Of a DNA stretch of 64,000 bases, positions 53,001 through 61,559 are shown one piece after another. Where the stretch lies: positions 155,104-219,103 of the forward strand of contig DBTT01000011.1 in NCBI GenBank assembly GCA_002307185.1, written 5' to 3'. Below the pieces are notes generated by a model. It was not told where the DNA came from, did not search any database, and saw only the letters and a program-made list of their open reading frames with translations. A program made the translations under genes and the position numbers. This DNA is from Bacteroidales bacterium UBA1309 (GTDB lineage Bacteria; Bacteroidota; Bacteroidia; Bacteroidales; Dysgonomonadaceae). The stretch's first letter is position 1. Each line of letters opens with the position of its first letter.

Positions 53001-54555
53001 CAATTCTCAATGTGGTTGAACCCTTAAAAATTTTATCTCCCAAATCGGCATCGATGCTTGCAACTAAGGCAGCTTTAGTCCCACTCGTTTGAAGTGCTAA
53101 CTGTGTGATGGATACAGGAAAATTAGATAGTTTGGCTTTTCCTTGATACCCCAAATATTCAACCGTGAGATACGGGGCTTCGCTCATGATATGTAAACCC
53201 CGAAATACTACACCGCCAAAAGCCGTGAGTTTTTTGCCCATTGATGAGCTTTCTGTATTTCCATTACCTGACATGGAAGCCACTTCTATGCCCATACGTC
53301 CGTGAAGCATGGCTTCGGGTTTGAATTTACCATCGACGACATTAAATTTCACATAAGAATTCGGCTCAATTTCAGCTTTTGCCTGAAACAAATCGAAAGA
53401 AATACTATCAGCCGAGCTGACTTTCATATAGTAATTATTTCCTGCCGCAATTTGTCCTTCATATCTGAGCTTAGATTTTTCGGAGATTGGCAACCCCAGC
53501 ATGCCATTAAATCTAGCTTCTTCCAGATTATTTGCTAACAACCTCATGTTAAAATCATCCACTGAAAATGACCAACCACTTGCATTCCCTTCATCGAACG
53601 AAAGGATGTTGGTTGCACCAAAATCACCGGTGACCCCATTGTCGTCGATCAACATATCATGGGCATAGAAGGAGACGCGATCTTTTTTGTTTTTTGCAAA
53701 TTGAGGAGGAAGAGTAACTGATATATCTTTCGCATATACGCCTTTCCATAAAACTTCATTTCCTGCCACAAGATATGGGTTGTACTCACTGGGGAATTTC
53801 ATCGCCTGATCGTTTCTTGTGTCGCTGAAATCAACCACAACGTTTTGCAGTGCCCAGACAAATCCAGTCAAACCTTTGATCTCGAATGATGGGAAAGACA
53901 CGCTTGCTACCAAATCTGTCCAATTGTCGATTTGTGTTTGAAAACTCCCTATTACTTTTTTTGATGCATTGATAGTCCCATCCCCGTTTACATACGTGCA
54001 CAAGTCTTTTGACAGTTCGACTTCCGCCGCAACGCCCAAGCCCTTCAATCCCTGACAATCTATTGTTGCATACGTCAAATCATCCGATTTTTCTGTTTTT
54101 TGATCGTAATTTCCTTTCAATCGTAAGATAACATTGTTTCCACTGACAGGTATCTCAATGTTGCTCATTAGAAGAAGCTTAGCATCCCCCACAATGTCTC
54201 CCTCATGTGACAGTCTGATACCTTTTGCTCCAAACATTAACGTCGTATTCTTTTCTGGTATTTTTATCCGGAGAAAAACGGCAAGCTCCGTATAGTCTGT
54301 GTACACCTCTGCACTATTGACGGCGAGGGTAACCTCCATGTTGTTTATGCTCTTTTTTATTCCAACCGGAAGGATATTCATATCCACATGGTTGAGGTTG
54401 TCAGTGAAACTGTTTTTTGCTTCAATGCCTGCCATGCATTCATTCGCTTTTTTCAAATCAACATTAGTTGCCTCTTGAGAATGTGCAGTTATACAAAATA
54501 CAATAAACGCAAAAAAGAGAATATTTTTTTTTATTGAAAGTTGCATTAAATTCAT
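50035..54555 (-). CDS. Large exported protein of unknown fold
   Basis: A 1506-residue protein with an export signal (LSIKKNILFFAFIVFCITAHSQ). The rest is mostly alternating hydrophobic/polar beta-strand sequence; a Gly-rich turn (VMVGPALFLTGFGGG) lies near the middle, and no domain is recognised. It has no T9SS sorting domain that I can see and no membrane segment. ATG 54553-54555 gives MNLMQLSIKKNILF; a later ATG (54544-54546) is also possible. It is divergent from the fibronectin-type gene, and a -7 element (TAATTTTG, minus, 54589-54596) lies 34 bp upstream. Together with its neighbours it is likely an outer or surface component, but function is unknown. Confidence 0.7.
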   Translation of the reverse strand: MNLMQLSIKKNILFFAFIVFCITAHSQEATNVDLKKANECMAGIEAKNSFTDNLNHVDMNILPVGIKKSINNMEVTLAVNSAEVYTDYTELAVFLRIKIPEKNTTLMFGAKGIRLSHEGDIVGDAKLLLMSNIEIPVSGNNVILRLKGNYDQKTEKSDDLTYATIDCQGLKGLGVAAEVELSKDLCTYVNGDGTINASKKVIGSFQTQIDNWTDLVASVSFPSFEIKGLTGFVWALQNVVVDFSDTRNDQAMKFPSEYNPYLVAGNEVLWKGVYAKDISVTLPPQFAKNKKDRVSFYAHDMLIDDNGVTGDFGATNILSFDEGNASGWSFSVDDFNMRLLANNLEEARFNGMLGLPISEKSKLRYEGQIAAGNNYYMKVSSADSISFDLFQAKAEIEPNSYVKFNVVDGKFKPEAMLHGRMGIEVASMSGNGNTESSSMGKKLTAFGGVVFRGLHIMSEAPYLTVEYLGYQGKAKLSNFPVSITQLALQTSGTKAALVASIDADLGDKIFKGSTTLRIVGEMDNGEFQHWKYTKTDLEDIQLSATIAEMIQLKGSLSILNDDPTYGDGFSGTVKVNFSAKSPLNGVGGEMRAMFGHKNFRYWFVDGIANIPGTGVMVGPALFLTGFGGGIVSKMRPQGAGKGSSANQVLTPTSMTYVPDSTYALGIKAATEFTVGKDKNIGNGEACFELAFNKKGGLNYAGFYGFAQFLATIPVVGDIQKEIGAKYRKIVDLEQEAAAKLPGGLVSTLEKTKQYDPNAAAKLYVDNDKLGEGNFTAALGIQYNFQESSFHATFDLYVNAAGGLITGAGANNRAGWAVMHFDPKDWYLHMGTPTDRIGLKMGVGNILNIQTGSYLMVGTKIPAAPGVPSQISSILQESQENLGYMKELNQIEAGKGFAFGSSMSINTGDLSFLILYAHYMAGAGFDVMIKDYGDTQCEGRSGAIGIDGWYANGQAYAYLQGELGVKINLWFMKAKVPVLTTDFAALLQAKLPNPSSFKAYIAVKAKVLGIVNVNCKFKMLIGEDCDLVIPGGSPLDMAMINDLSPTDKSSDVSVFTAPQAAFNMAIGKIFNMQDDQGEHTFRLKLKDFVLKDGNSTIEGNLKWNADGNIVSFYSHEVLPSQKDITATVSVAFEEKKGGNWTTVYTAGKEALETKTIAFKTTNAPKDIPLQNVVYSYPVVGQEYFLNGESAKGYIQLQFGQNYLFPANYNNLMKLTDKSGSVSAVPFTYDESKKRIEFSMPVTQHSSSYTVNLSLTNGEAARNETASQKVLNNTNSDSISMDSKSASAENRTDVGLDLLSYGFSTSRYSSFSEKIANIRKTIPVVNKLASDVLMFEYETADMEPFDLTDLKGTTQSENKPLIDVSATLEDSYYKNKIYPLIYQEYPIDGSIRVKNRDENIFGIPPVKDLPLMTSYLSQMEANQTNGFVTKHFPFYYNLPQAYKSDFTDLQNQVVNSNLQNTSKPSFQKFLKNGFPFISSGNYKIKMQYVMPGGEKGTTATFEYENFIK

Positions 54556-54588
54556 TTGTAAATGATTTGTTATAGAGTTAAGACTTGT

Positions 54589-54596
54589 CAAAATTA
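54589..54596 (-). promoter_or_regulatory. -7 promoter element of the 1506-residue gene
   Basis: CAAAATTA reads TAATTTTG on the minus strand, an exact -7 match, 34 bp upstream of the chosen ATG. It is 97 bp from the plus-strand promoter, making a divergent pair. Confidence 0.5.
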
Positions 54597-54669
54597 TATT
54601 TTTTTCTAATTAAGTGGCATTATTTGCGTCAAATATTTTCACAAATTCTCAATTATTGGCAAAAACACA

Positions 54670-54700
54670 TTTATTATTCACAAATAATATATTAGTTTTG
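54670..54700 (+). promoter_or_regulatory. Promoter of the plus-strand surface cluster
   Basis: TAGTTTTG (54693-54700) matches the -7 element and TTTA (54670-54673), 19 bp upstream, is a one-mismatch -33. The leader to the ATG at 54813 is about 105 bases. Confidence 0.55.
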
Positions 54701-54812
54701 CGATGTAATACAAATAGCTTGTTTATTTTTAAAACATTCAAATAGACAAATTTCAAAAAAGCTATTTTACAAAATATTATTCTCTCTTAACCAAATTACA
54801 CAAATTTACACT

Positions 54813-56843
54813 ATGCAAAAAAGCATTCTTTTCTGTCTAATTTTATTTTTTTCTTACAAGGTGTATGCCCAGCATGATACGGTTCGTATATCAGTAAAGG
54901 CAAATGTCACGAAGGATGGGGTAATCCAATTGCGCTGGACAGCAAATTCCCCCGCAGCATGGAGGTTTACCAATTCACACGGAGTAACGATAGAAAGGTA
55001 CACCATAATGAAAAACGGGAAAATACTCGATGTCCCCGTCAAAATTGCACTCACCAAATTACCCCTTAAGCCTCCCGTTTTAAACGAATGGAAAGACATC
55101 GCATTAAAGGATCAAAAGGCTGCTATCATTGCTCAAGCCTTATATGGAAAGGATTTCGACATGTCAGGTGGCCGTCCAGGTATTGGTGAAATGATTGCCA
55201 TGTCGCAAGAACAAGAACAACGGTATGCCATGGCGATGTTTGCTGCTGACCAAAGCTACCCGGCTGCCTTGTTCGCTGAGTGGGCTTTTGAAGATAAAAA
55301 TGCAATTAAGGGAGAAAAGTATCTCTATCGCGTGCTGCCTGTCCGAAAAGATGCGAGAAAACTGTTGGAAGCAGGTTCAGTGTATATGGGAACAGATGAT
55401 TACCAAGAATTGCCAAAGCCCCTTGAATTAAACGGAATTTTTGGAAATAAGTCCGTATTGATTACTTGGAACTATACGCTTTTACAAACTGCATATAACA
55501 CGTACAATGTAGAACGGTCAACGGATGGCAAAAATTTCCAACAACTCAACAAAAACCCATTGCTGAATTTTACCGGAGGAGATCGTTTATTTTATACAGA
55601 CACGATAGAAAATAGCCGGAAGTATTATTATCGGGTCATCGGATCGACTCCATTTGGCGAACAAGGACCATTTTCTGATACAATTTCAGGGGAAGGAAAA
55701 AACAAACTGGATTATATTCCTCATATCACGAAGGTTACGCGTGACAGAAATGGAATATATGTTGATTGGGAGTTCAGTGAGTTGGGCAACAAAGAGATTT
55801 CAGGATTTGAATTGCAAAGAAGTGAAACTGCAAATGGGACATACACCATTGTCACTCACAATATTTCCCCCGAAAGCAGAACGGTTCTTTACTCTGCCCC
55901 ACAGCCGGAGAATTATCTGAGAATAGCCGCTATTCCAAAAGAGGGGGAACCAACCTATTCATATCCGTTTCTCTTCCAGCAACCCGACAGCATCCCTCCT
56001 GGTGTACCGAAAGGATTGGCAGGGGTTGTTGATTCCTTGGGTGTCGTACACTTGAAATGGGACGCAAACACAGAATCCGACTTGCTCGGCTACCGCATCT
56101 TTCGTGGACAAATTAGAAATGAAGATTTGATCCCGTTAAATGATATGGCAAATAAGTCTAATTCCTTCACAGATACTATCAGTCTAAAAACCTTAAACAC
56201 AAAAGTTTACTACGCAATAGCTTCCATTGACAAACGATATAACCAATCTGCGCCATGTTTTCCCGTAGAGTTGAAACGTCCCTTGCTGACAAAACCGGCA
56301 TCTCCGTATATCACCAATTGCGAAGCTGTCGATGAAGGAGTGAAGCTCACATGGGAAGCCGGAAATGATGAAAGTCTGACAAGCTTTTCCATTTGGAGAG
56401 GTGAGAACGATGAAAAAAACATGAAATTGCTCAAGCTGATCAAATCGCCAAAGGAGAACAGTTTTTGGGACAAATCGGCTATGCCGGATGTGAGATATAC
56501 CTATTATATGATCAGCTCAAATGGGTATAGGGATTCAGCCCCATCGCCAGCCGTTTTCATTGTCAAACGGGGGAAAGCCAATCCAAACGCAATCAAGGAG
56601 CTCAAAGGGGAAAGAACGGACAAGGGCATATTGTTGAAATGGAAACTCCTTTCTACTGATTTCAAATCGGTGGAAATCTATAGAAAGGAACAAGGAGCAG
56701 CATTTACTTTATGGAAAATGCCCGAATTGTATATAAAAGAGATCTTGGATGATACCTCTAAACGCAACACGACCTATGAATACTTGATTGTTGTAAAAGA
56801 CTCGCATGGCAGGCCAATACAAGCACAAACTAAAGTAGATTGA
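54813..56843 (+). CDS. Exported fibronectin type III domain protein
   Basis: A 676-residue exported protein. The signal peptide is MQKSILFCLILFFSYKVYAQ. Residues 20-205 are a non-FN3 head with a long charged helix; about five FN3 domains follow, seen by their repeated strands (ITWNYTLLQTAYNTYNVERS near 215, LKWDANTESDLLGYRIFRG near 410, LTWEAGNDESLTSFSIWRG near 510). No T9SS sorting domain and no enzymatic motif. The stop is 2 bp before the SprB-repeat gene ATG, so the two are translationally coupled. Likely a structural or adhesive surface part. Confidence 0.78.
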   Translation: MQKSILFCLILFFSYKVYAQHDTVRISVKANVTKDGVIQLRWTANSPAAWRFTNSHGVTIERYTIMKNGKILDVPVKIALTKLPLKPPVLNEWKDIALKDQKAAIIAQALYGKDFDMSGGRPGIGEMIAMSQEQEQRYAMAMFAADQSYPAALFAEWAFEDKNAIKGEKYLYRVLPVRKDARKLLEAGSVYMGTDDYQELPKPLELNGIFGNKSVLITWNYTLLQTAYNTYNVERSTDGKNFQQLNKNPLLNFTGGDRLFYTDTIENSRKYYYRVIGSTPFGEQGPFSDTISGEGKNKLDYIPHITKVTRDRNGIYVDWEFSELGNKEISGFELQRSETANGTYTIVTHNISPESRTVLYSAPQPENYLRIAAIPKEGEPTYSYPFLFQQPDSIPPGVPKGLAGVVDSLGVVHLKWDANTESDLLGYRIFRGQIRNEDLIPLNDMANKSNSFTDTISLKTLNTKVYYAIASIDKRYNQSAPCFPVELKRPLLTKPASPYITNCEAVDEGVKLTWEAGNDESLTSFSIWRGENDEKNMKLLKLIKSPKENSFWDKSAMPDVRYTYYMISSNGYRDSAPSPAVFIVKRGKANPNAIKELKGERTDKGILLKWKLLSTDFKSVEIYRKEQGAAFTLWKMPELYIKEILDDTSKRNTTYEYLIVVKDSHGRPIQAQTKVD

Positions 56844-56845
56844 AG

Positions 56846-59800
56846 ATGAAAAGATTATTTTTAGTAATAATTCTCGCTATTTCTACATTTTATAATGTAA
56901 ATGCACAAAGTGGAAAATGGGCTATAAAGTTTAAGTCAGGATTATATAACCAGCATGGAAAAGACGGACAGTCAAGTCATTGTTCTTTTGATGTATATTA
57001 TAAATTTGACTCAAATTCCGATTATTCACATATTTACCAATGGGGTGAAGAAGTTGCGATTCACTCAAAAGAATGGGTGTACCTATCTCCAGATGCAAAT
57101 ATATACTCATTGACAACAAAAATTACAGGACTTATGCTACATTCAAAACTTGCATTTAGCGGAAGTGATCCTGATGATGAAGATGATAGGAATATTGAAG
57201 TCGATTATCAATCTCAAACGAATGGTTTAGTCGGATATAAGTCAACTCATTTTTGTGAAAATATTTGTGATGACGGATATGTTTCCCAGCATCTTTTTAG
57301 AGGCTACGATGGGTACATCGATTTATACATTTTCCCTTCCGATGTTCAAATAGCATATAAAAGCTCGGGGGATTTGTTTCTTACAAGCGAAGACAAAGCA
57401 GGTATCTTAGCTCCCACTGGTTATACGACTGATACATACAAATGGGTTTATTTTTCGCAAAGTACAAATCAGTGGATACCTTTCTACAATACAAACCTTC
57501 AGGGAAAACAGGCGATCGACATTTCTGCCGAAGATGTTTACGGACCTAATTACAATGATTCCATAATGAAGTACAAAAACACAAGTATCGCTTTGGAATT
57601 TTATGCGTATGATGAAATTAAAGGACCCAAAAGTATAAGCCATTCCAATACTCTCATTCTGGCAAATAAACTTTCCGCACCTCACATCGATTCTGTTTCT
57701 TACCAAATGCCTACTTGTCACGGAAGCGATGATGCCAAACTCTTTATACAGTTCGACAGGGAGCCTTACTCCGGCGAGACACTTTATGTCAGCACCAATG
57801 GCGATAGGTTTACGACGCCCGCTGTTTTTACCGCAGGTTCGAAAGTACTTGAAATTCCCAATCTTCTCGCCGACACCTTTAATATCTCGTTGTACGGGAC
57901 CTACCATGCTGGAACAGACACAATCAATACATACACCGACGGTGTCAAACACAAATACAGCATCCGCATTCCCGAACGCCCGGCACTGAGCATCAGCCAA
58001 ATCAGCCAAAGTGCAGTCCATTGCTATGGTGGACGTGACGGGAAAATCACAGTTTCCGCAAGTGGAGGAAATAACCTGTTCGATGCCATTCTCAAGCAAG
58101 GAAATGTGCAAGTCGATTCTGTCCGTTTTTCATCTTCCGGGCAAGGCATCTTCAGCGGGTTGAAAGCAGGAAAATACAGTGTCTATCTGAAAGATTCTAA
58201 CAGTTGCAGGCTGGATTCACTGGGCAATGAAATTGTGGAACAAATAGAAGTGGCACAGCCATCGCAAAAAGTTTCCATCAAAAATTATGATTCAAAGGAG
58301 CCAACAGGCTTTGGGCTATCGGATGGTTGGGCAGATGTGGTGTTCGCGGGCGGCACTTCAGTAAACTATATGGCTGTTTGGAAAGACAGCTTTGGCAATG
58401 TGATACCCAATACCATTACGCAAAACGGGGACGACTATATTTCAAAAGCGACAAATATCAAGTCTGGCACCTACCATGTGTCCGTATTTGACGCAAATTA
58501 TTCGTCCGCCGACCAACAGGTAGCCGATAATCAATGCGGATGTACAGATACCATCAGCTTTTTTGTGACCCAACCCTCCAAATTGGATGTGTCGGTCACT
58601 CAATATCATTATGTGACCTGCAACGGCGACAATGACGGAGCTTTAGTCGCCCATGCCAAAGGAGGAATACCTTTGGCGGGCGGACTTCCCTACACATACC
58701 AATGGATGAAAGTGAAAGGAAGTACAACAATCGACATAAGTCAGACAGACAGCATTATCAATGGATTATCTTCCGGAACATACCGTGTGAAAATAACCGA
58801 CAGGAATGGCATCGAAGCGACTTCAGCCGATTATTTGCTCGTTGAACCAGACCCTTTGACCGTAACAACGAAAGTTCTCCAAAACATTAGATGCAGCGGC
58901 GACAGTATCGGGATAATTGAGGCTGCCGCATCGGGCGGAACGCCGCCATATACCTATATTTGGTCAACGAATGACACGACAGCTATCGTCCGGGGCTTGC
59001 CGGAAGGAAAATATGTGGTCGGAGTCCGGGACGCCAGATACAAGGAGAATATTGCCGGTCATTATTGTTTTGCCCAGGCCATTGATTCCATCGCGTCGCC
59101 AAATCCCATCAAATTGGATGCGATAGTTAAAAATCCGGTTTGCCAAGGATACTCCAACGGAGAAATTACCCTTAGTGTCACTGGTGGAACACCGCCATAT
59201 TCCTTCTATTGGGAAAATGGCTCGACGACTTCCACCAGGTCGAACCTTCCGAATGGCAATTATAGTGTGCGCGTGACGGACTCGAGCGGATGTTTTGCAG
59301 AAAAAGATTTTTCCCTGACCGAACCTGCTGAAGTACTTGTCAATCTGGGAAAAGACATAGTGCTCTGCAAAGGACAAACGATTGATCTTAATGGAGATAT
59401 AGGTTTGCCGGCCATTTCGTACAAATGGACGGACGCTACTGGAACTGTTTTGTCCACCTCACCTATATATAGTGTGAATACTTCAGGTGTGTACAAATTG
59501 ACGGCTTCCACAGTCAACGGCTGCATGGGGACGGATGAAATCAAGGTGGAAACATCAGATGACGAAGCGAATCCCGATTTTGTGGTTGCTTCTCAGATTG
59601 CTAACAATACGAAAATTTATGCCGTAAATATTTCGCAGTCGGTTGTGGACAGCATTGTCTGGATATTACCTTCCGAAGCCACTGTTTGGGAAAAATTGGA
59701 AGACAGGGTCCAATTTGAAATATCTGAAAATGGACAATATAGTGTCGGAATGGCTTTGTATAAGAACAAATGCAGTTCGACATTGTACAAAACGGTGCAG

Positions 59801-60097
59801 GTAGTCAACAAGGAGGATATTGCGGAAGACGATTCGTCAGAGCCCTTCATCAAGAAATTCATCGTGACACCCAATCCGAATAATGGAACATTCCAAGCAG
59901 TGGTTGAACTCAGAGAACCATCGGACTATCAATTGTTGTTGTATGATTCGGTAGGGAAATTGATTACATCCCAAGACATAAAAAATAAAATGGCGGAAAC
60001 AACGAGTTTCAAACTGACCAATACTGGTAGCGGCGCATTCTATCTGAAGTTTGTCTCTGCAAAAGGAACGTCCGTCTTCCATGTCATGATAAATTAA
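56846..60097 (+). CDS. SprB-repeat surface protein with T9SS sorting domain
   Basis: A 1083-residue exported protein (signal MKRLFLVIILAISTFYNVNA). Residues 30-285 are unassigned. SprB-like units, each with a Cys-x-Gly start and the SGGxxPYxYxW strand, lie near 390, 590, 680 (AAASGGTPPYTYIWSTNDTT) and 765 (TGGTPPYSFYWENGS), and a weaker one near 290. An Ig-like region follows (834-900), and the C-terminus (1005-1083) matches the T9SS type A sorting domain: PNPNNGTFQAVVEL, then YDSVGKLITS. SprB is the gliding adhesin of Flavobacterium. The tail implies transport through the T9SS; the role here is inferred. A TTG 2 codons upstream is ignored for ATG 56846. Confidence 0.82.
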   Translation: MKRLFLVIILAISTFYNVNAQSGKWAIKFKSGLYNQHGKDGQSSHCSFDVYYKFDSNSDYSHIYQWGEEVAIHSKEWVYLSPDANIYSLTTKITGLMLHSKLAFSGSDPDDEDDRNIEVDYQSQTNGLVGYKSTHFCENICDDGYVSQHLFRGYDGYIDLYIFPSDVQIAYKSSGDLFLTSEDKAGILAPTGYTTDTYKWVYFSQSTNQWIPFYNTNLQGKQAIDISAEDVYGPNYNDSIMKYKNTSIALEFYAYDEIKGPKSISHSNTLILANKLSAPHIDSVSYQMPTCHGSDDAKLFIQFDREPYSGETLYVSTNGDRFTTPAVFTAGSKVLEIPNLLADTFNISLYGTYHAGTDTINTYTDGVKHKYSIRIPERPALSISQISQSAVHCYGGRDGKITVSASGGNNLFDAILKQGNVQVDSVRFSSSGQGIFSGLKAGKYSVYLKDSNSCRLDSLGNEIVEQIEVAQPSQKVSIKNYDSKEPTGFGLSDGWADVVFAGGTSVNYMAVWKDSFGNVIPNTITQNGDDYISKATNIKSGTYHVSVFDANYSSADQQVADNQCGCTDTISFFVTQPSKLDVSVTQYHYVTCNGDNDGALVAHAKGGIPLAGGLPYTYQWMKVKGSTTIDISQTDSIINGLSSGTYRVKITDRNGIEATSADYLLVEPDPLTVTTKVLQNIRCSGDSIGIIEAAASGGTPPYTYIWSTNDTTAIVRGLPEGKYVVGVRDARYKENIAGHYCFAQAIDSIASPNPIKLDAIVKNPVCQGYSNGEITLSVTGGTPPYSFYWENGSTTSTRSNLPNGNYSVRVTDSSGCFAEKDFSLTEPAEVLVNLGKDIVLCKGQTIDLNGDIGLPAISYKWTDATGTVLSTSPIYSVNTSGVYKLTASTVNGCMGTDEIKVETSDDEANPDFVVASQIANNTKIYAVNISQSVVDSIVWILPSEATVWEKLEDRVQFEISENGQYSVGMALYKNKCSSTLYKTVQVVNKEDIAEDDSSEPFIKKFIVTPNPNNGTFQAVVELREPSDYQLLLYDSVGKLITSQDIKNKMAETTSFKLTNTGSGAFYLKFVSAKGTSVFHVMIN

Positions 60098-60229
60098 GAC
60101 AGATCACGATGAGCCAACTCGAGCTATCTGTGAACCATAGATCTTCTTGGGGCTAAATAATTTTCCTTTGATTACAGAAAGAAAATACACTTTACAGACA
60201 TTCTAAACACAACATATAAGCAAAAAGGA

Positions 60230-61558
60230 ATGAGAATATTAACTAAAACCGGGTGTTTGTTGATGATGGCAACAGCATTTACTGCCTGTTACCAAGAAAC
60301 GCAGCTACTGGTGAATGCGCAATTTAAGACCAATATTGTGGACAGCAATTTCACGGCACCCGTACAAGTCACTATTGAAAACAACACAACCGGAGCTGAT
60401 TTTTTCAGATGGAGCATCAAGGGTGGAGATCCTGATACTTCGAAGGAGAAGAACCCGGGAACAATTGTCTATGAGCAAGCTGGCAACTACACCATCAAAC
60501 TTACTGCATGGAACAACAACGAGAGAGGGGCGCAAGAATTTACATTTTCGGTAGATTCGGCTGTAAGCATTGGTTTTACACCGCAAATAGTAATCAACGA
60601 CTTTGCGCCGGCAGATGTTTCCATTCACAACACAACCTCCGGAGGTTCTTCTTTCTTATGGACTTTTGACGGGGGAACGCCGCAAACATCCACTGAAAAA
60701 AATCCAGACCCCGTAAGGTTCGATTCCGCCGGGACACATACTATTTCACTGACGGTCAACAATGGGCGCAAAACATTTGCTATCTCCAAGACAGTAACTC
60801 TCCAGCCGAAGATCCATGTTGACTTTGACCTGATACCATCCTTCGATGACTATGATTATGAAGTACCTTTCACCGCAAACCTCACCAATAAAACCACCAG
60901 TGGCTTGACTTATTTATGGAAAACTACCGGAGGAACAATTGTGGACAAAACGGCACAGAACACCTCAATAACGATTACCTCGCCAGGCACCTATACCGTG
61001 ACCCTGGAAGGAAACAACGAAAAGGAAACCAAATCTGTTTCAAAACAAGTCACCGTCAAGGAAAACTCGAACCTGTACACCATGACGGATGTCAGGTTCG
61101 GGATAAAGATCGCCGAGTCCACCATCGGATGCAGCTATTCACTGAGCGACAGGCGGATTTACGCAAGCAATGAAATCACTGCGTCCAACGGGAGTAACAT
61201 TGACTTGGTGTTTTTCGGATTGGATGCAACTTTCAGCCGTTGTTACTTCTTGTCGCCCGACAATGTATATAGTTCGGGGTTTTACACCATCCCGGGAGCA
61301 TCGAAGACATTTGTCGTGAACGATGTCTCATCCGTCGGTTTCACGGACTCTGATTTCCTGTCCATGACCAACGATTCGAAACTCCGTACGCTAACTATTA
61401 AGGACAACAGCAATTCAACAGCTTTTACGAATACATCCGTTCCCCGGTTAGTATTGTTTGAAACGGCTTCCGGACGAAAGGGAGCAATACGCATCAAGTC
61501 CTTTGTTTCGAATGGGGCGAGTTCGTATATACTGGCAGATATTAAAGTCCAAAAATGA
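60230..61558 (+). CDS. PKD-repeat lipoprotein
   Basis: A 442-residue lipoprotein. The signal sequence is CLLMMATAFTAC with the lipid Cys at 20. Three PKD-like units follow (about 30-115, 118-195, 200-285), each with FxWxxxGGxPxxSTEKNP-like sequence (RWSIKGGDPDTSKEKNPGT, LWTFDGGTPQTSTEKNPDP). Residues 290-442 are a separate beta-rich domain. The lipoprotein may face the periplasm or the surface. AAAGGA precedes the ATG at 60230. It is 132 bp after the SprB gene and ends 1 bp before the next ATG. Confidence 0.8.
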   Translation: MRILTKTGCLLMMATAFTACYQETQLLVNAQFKTNIVDSNFTAPVQVTIENNTTGADFFRWSIKGGDPDTSKEKNPGTIVYEQAGNYTIKLTAWNNNERGAQEFTFSVDSAVSIGFTPQIVINDFAPADVSIHNTTSGGSSFLWTFDGGTPQTSTEKNPDPVRFDSAGTHTISLTVNNGRKTFAISKTVTLQPKIHVDFDLIPSFDDYDYEVPFTANLTNKTTSGLTYLWKTTGGTIVDKTAQNTSITITSPGTYTVTLEGNNEKETKSVSKQVTVKENSNLYTMTDVRFGIKIAESTIGCSYSLSDRRIYASNEITASNGSNIDLVFFGLDATFSRCYFLSPDNVYSSGFYTIPGASKTFVVNDVSSVGFTDSDFLSMTNDSKLRTLTIKDNSNSTAFTNTSVPRLVLFETASGRKGAIRIKSFVSNGASSYILADIKVQK

Positions 61559-61559
61559 T

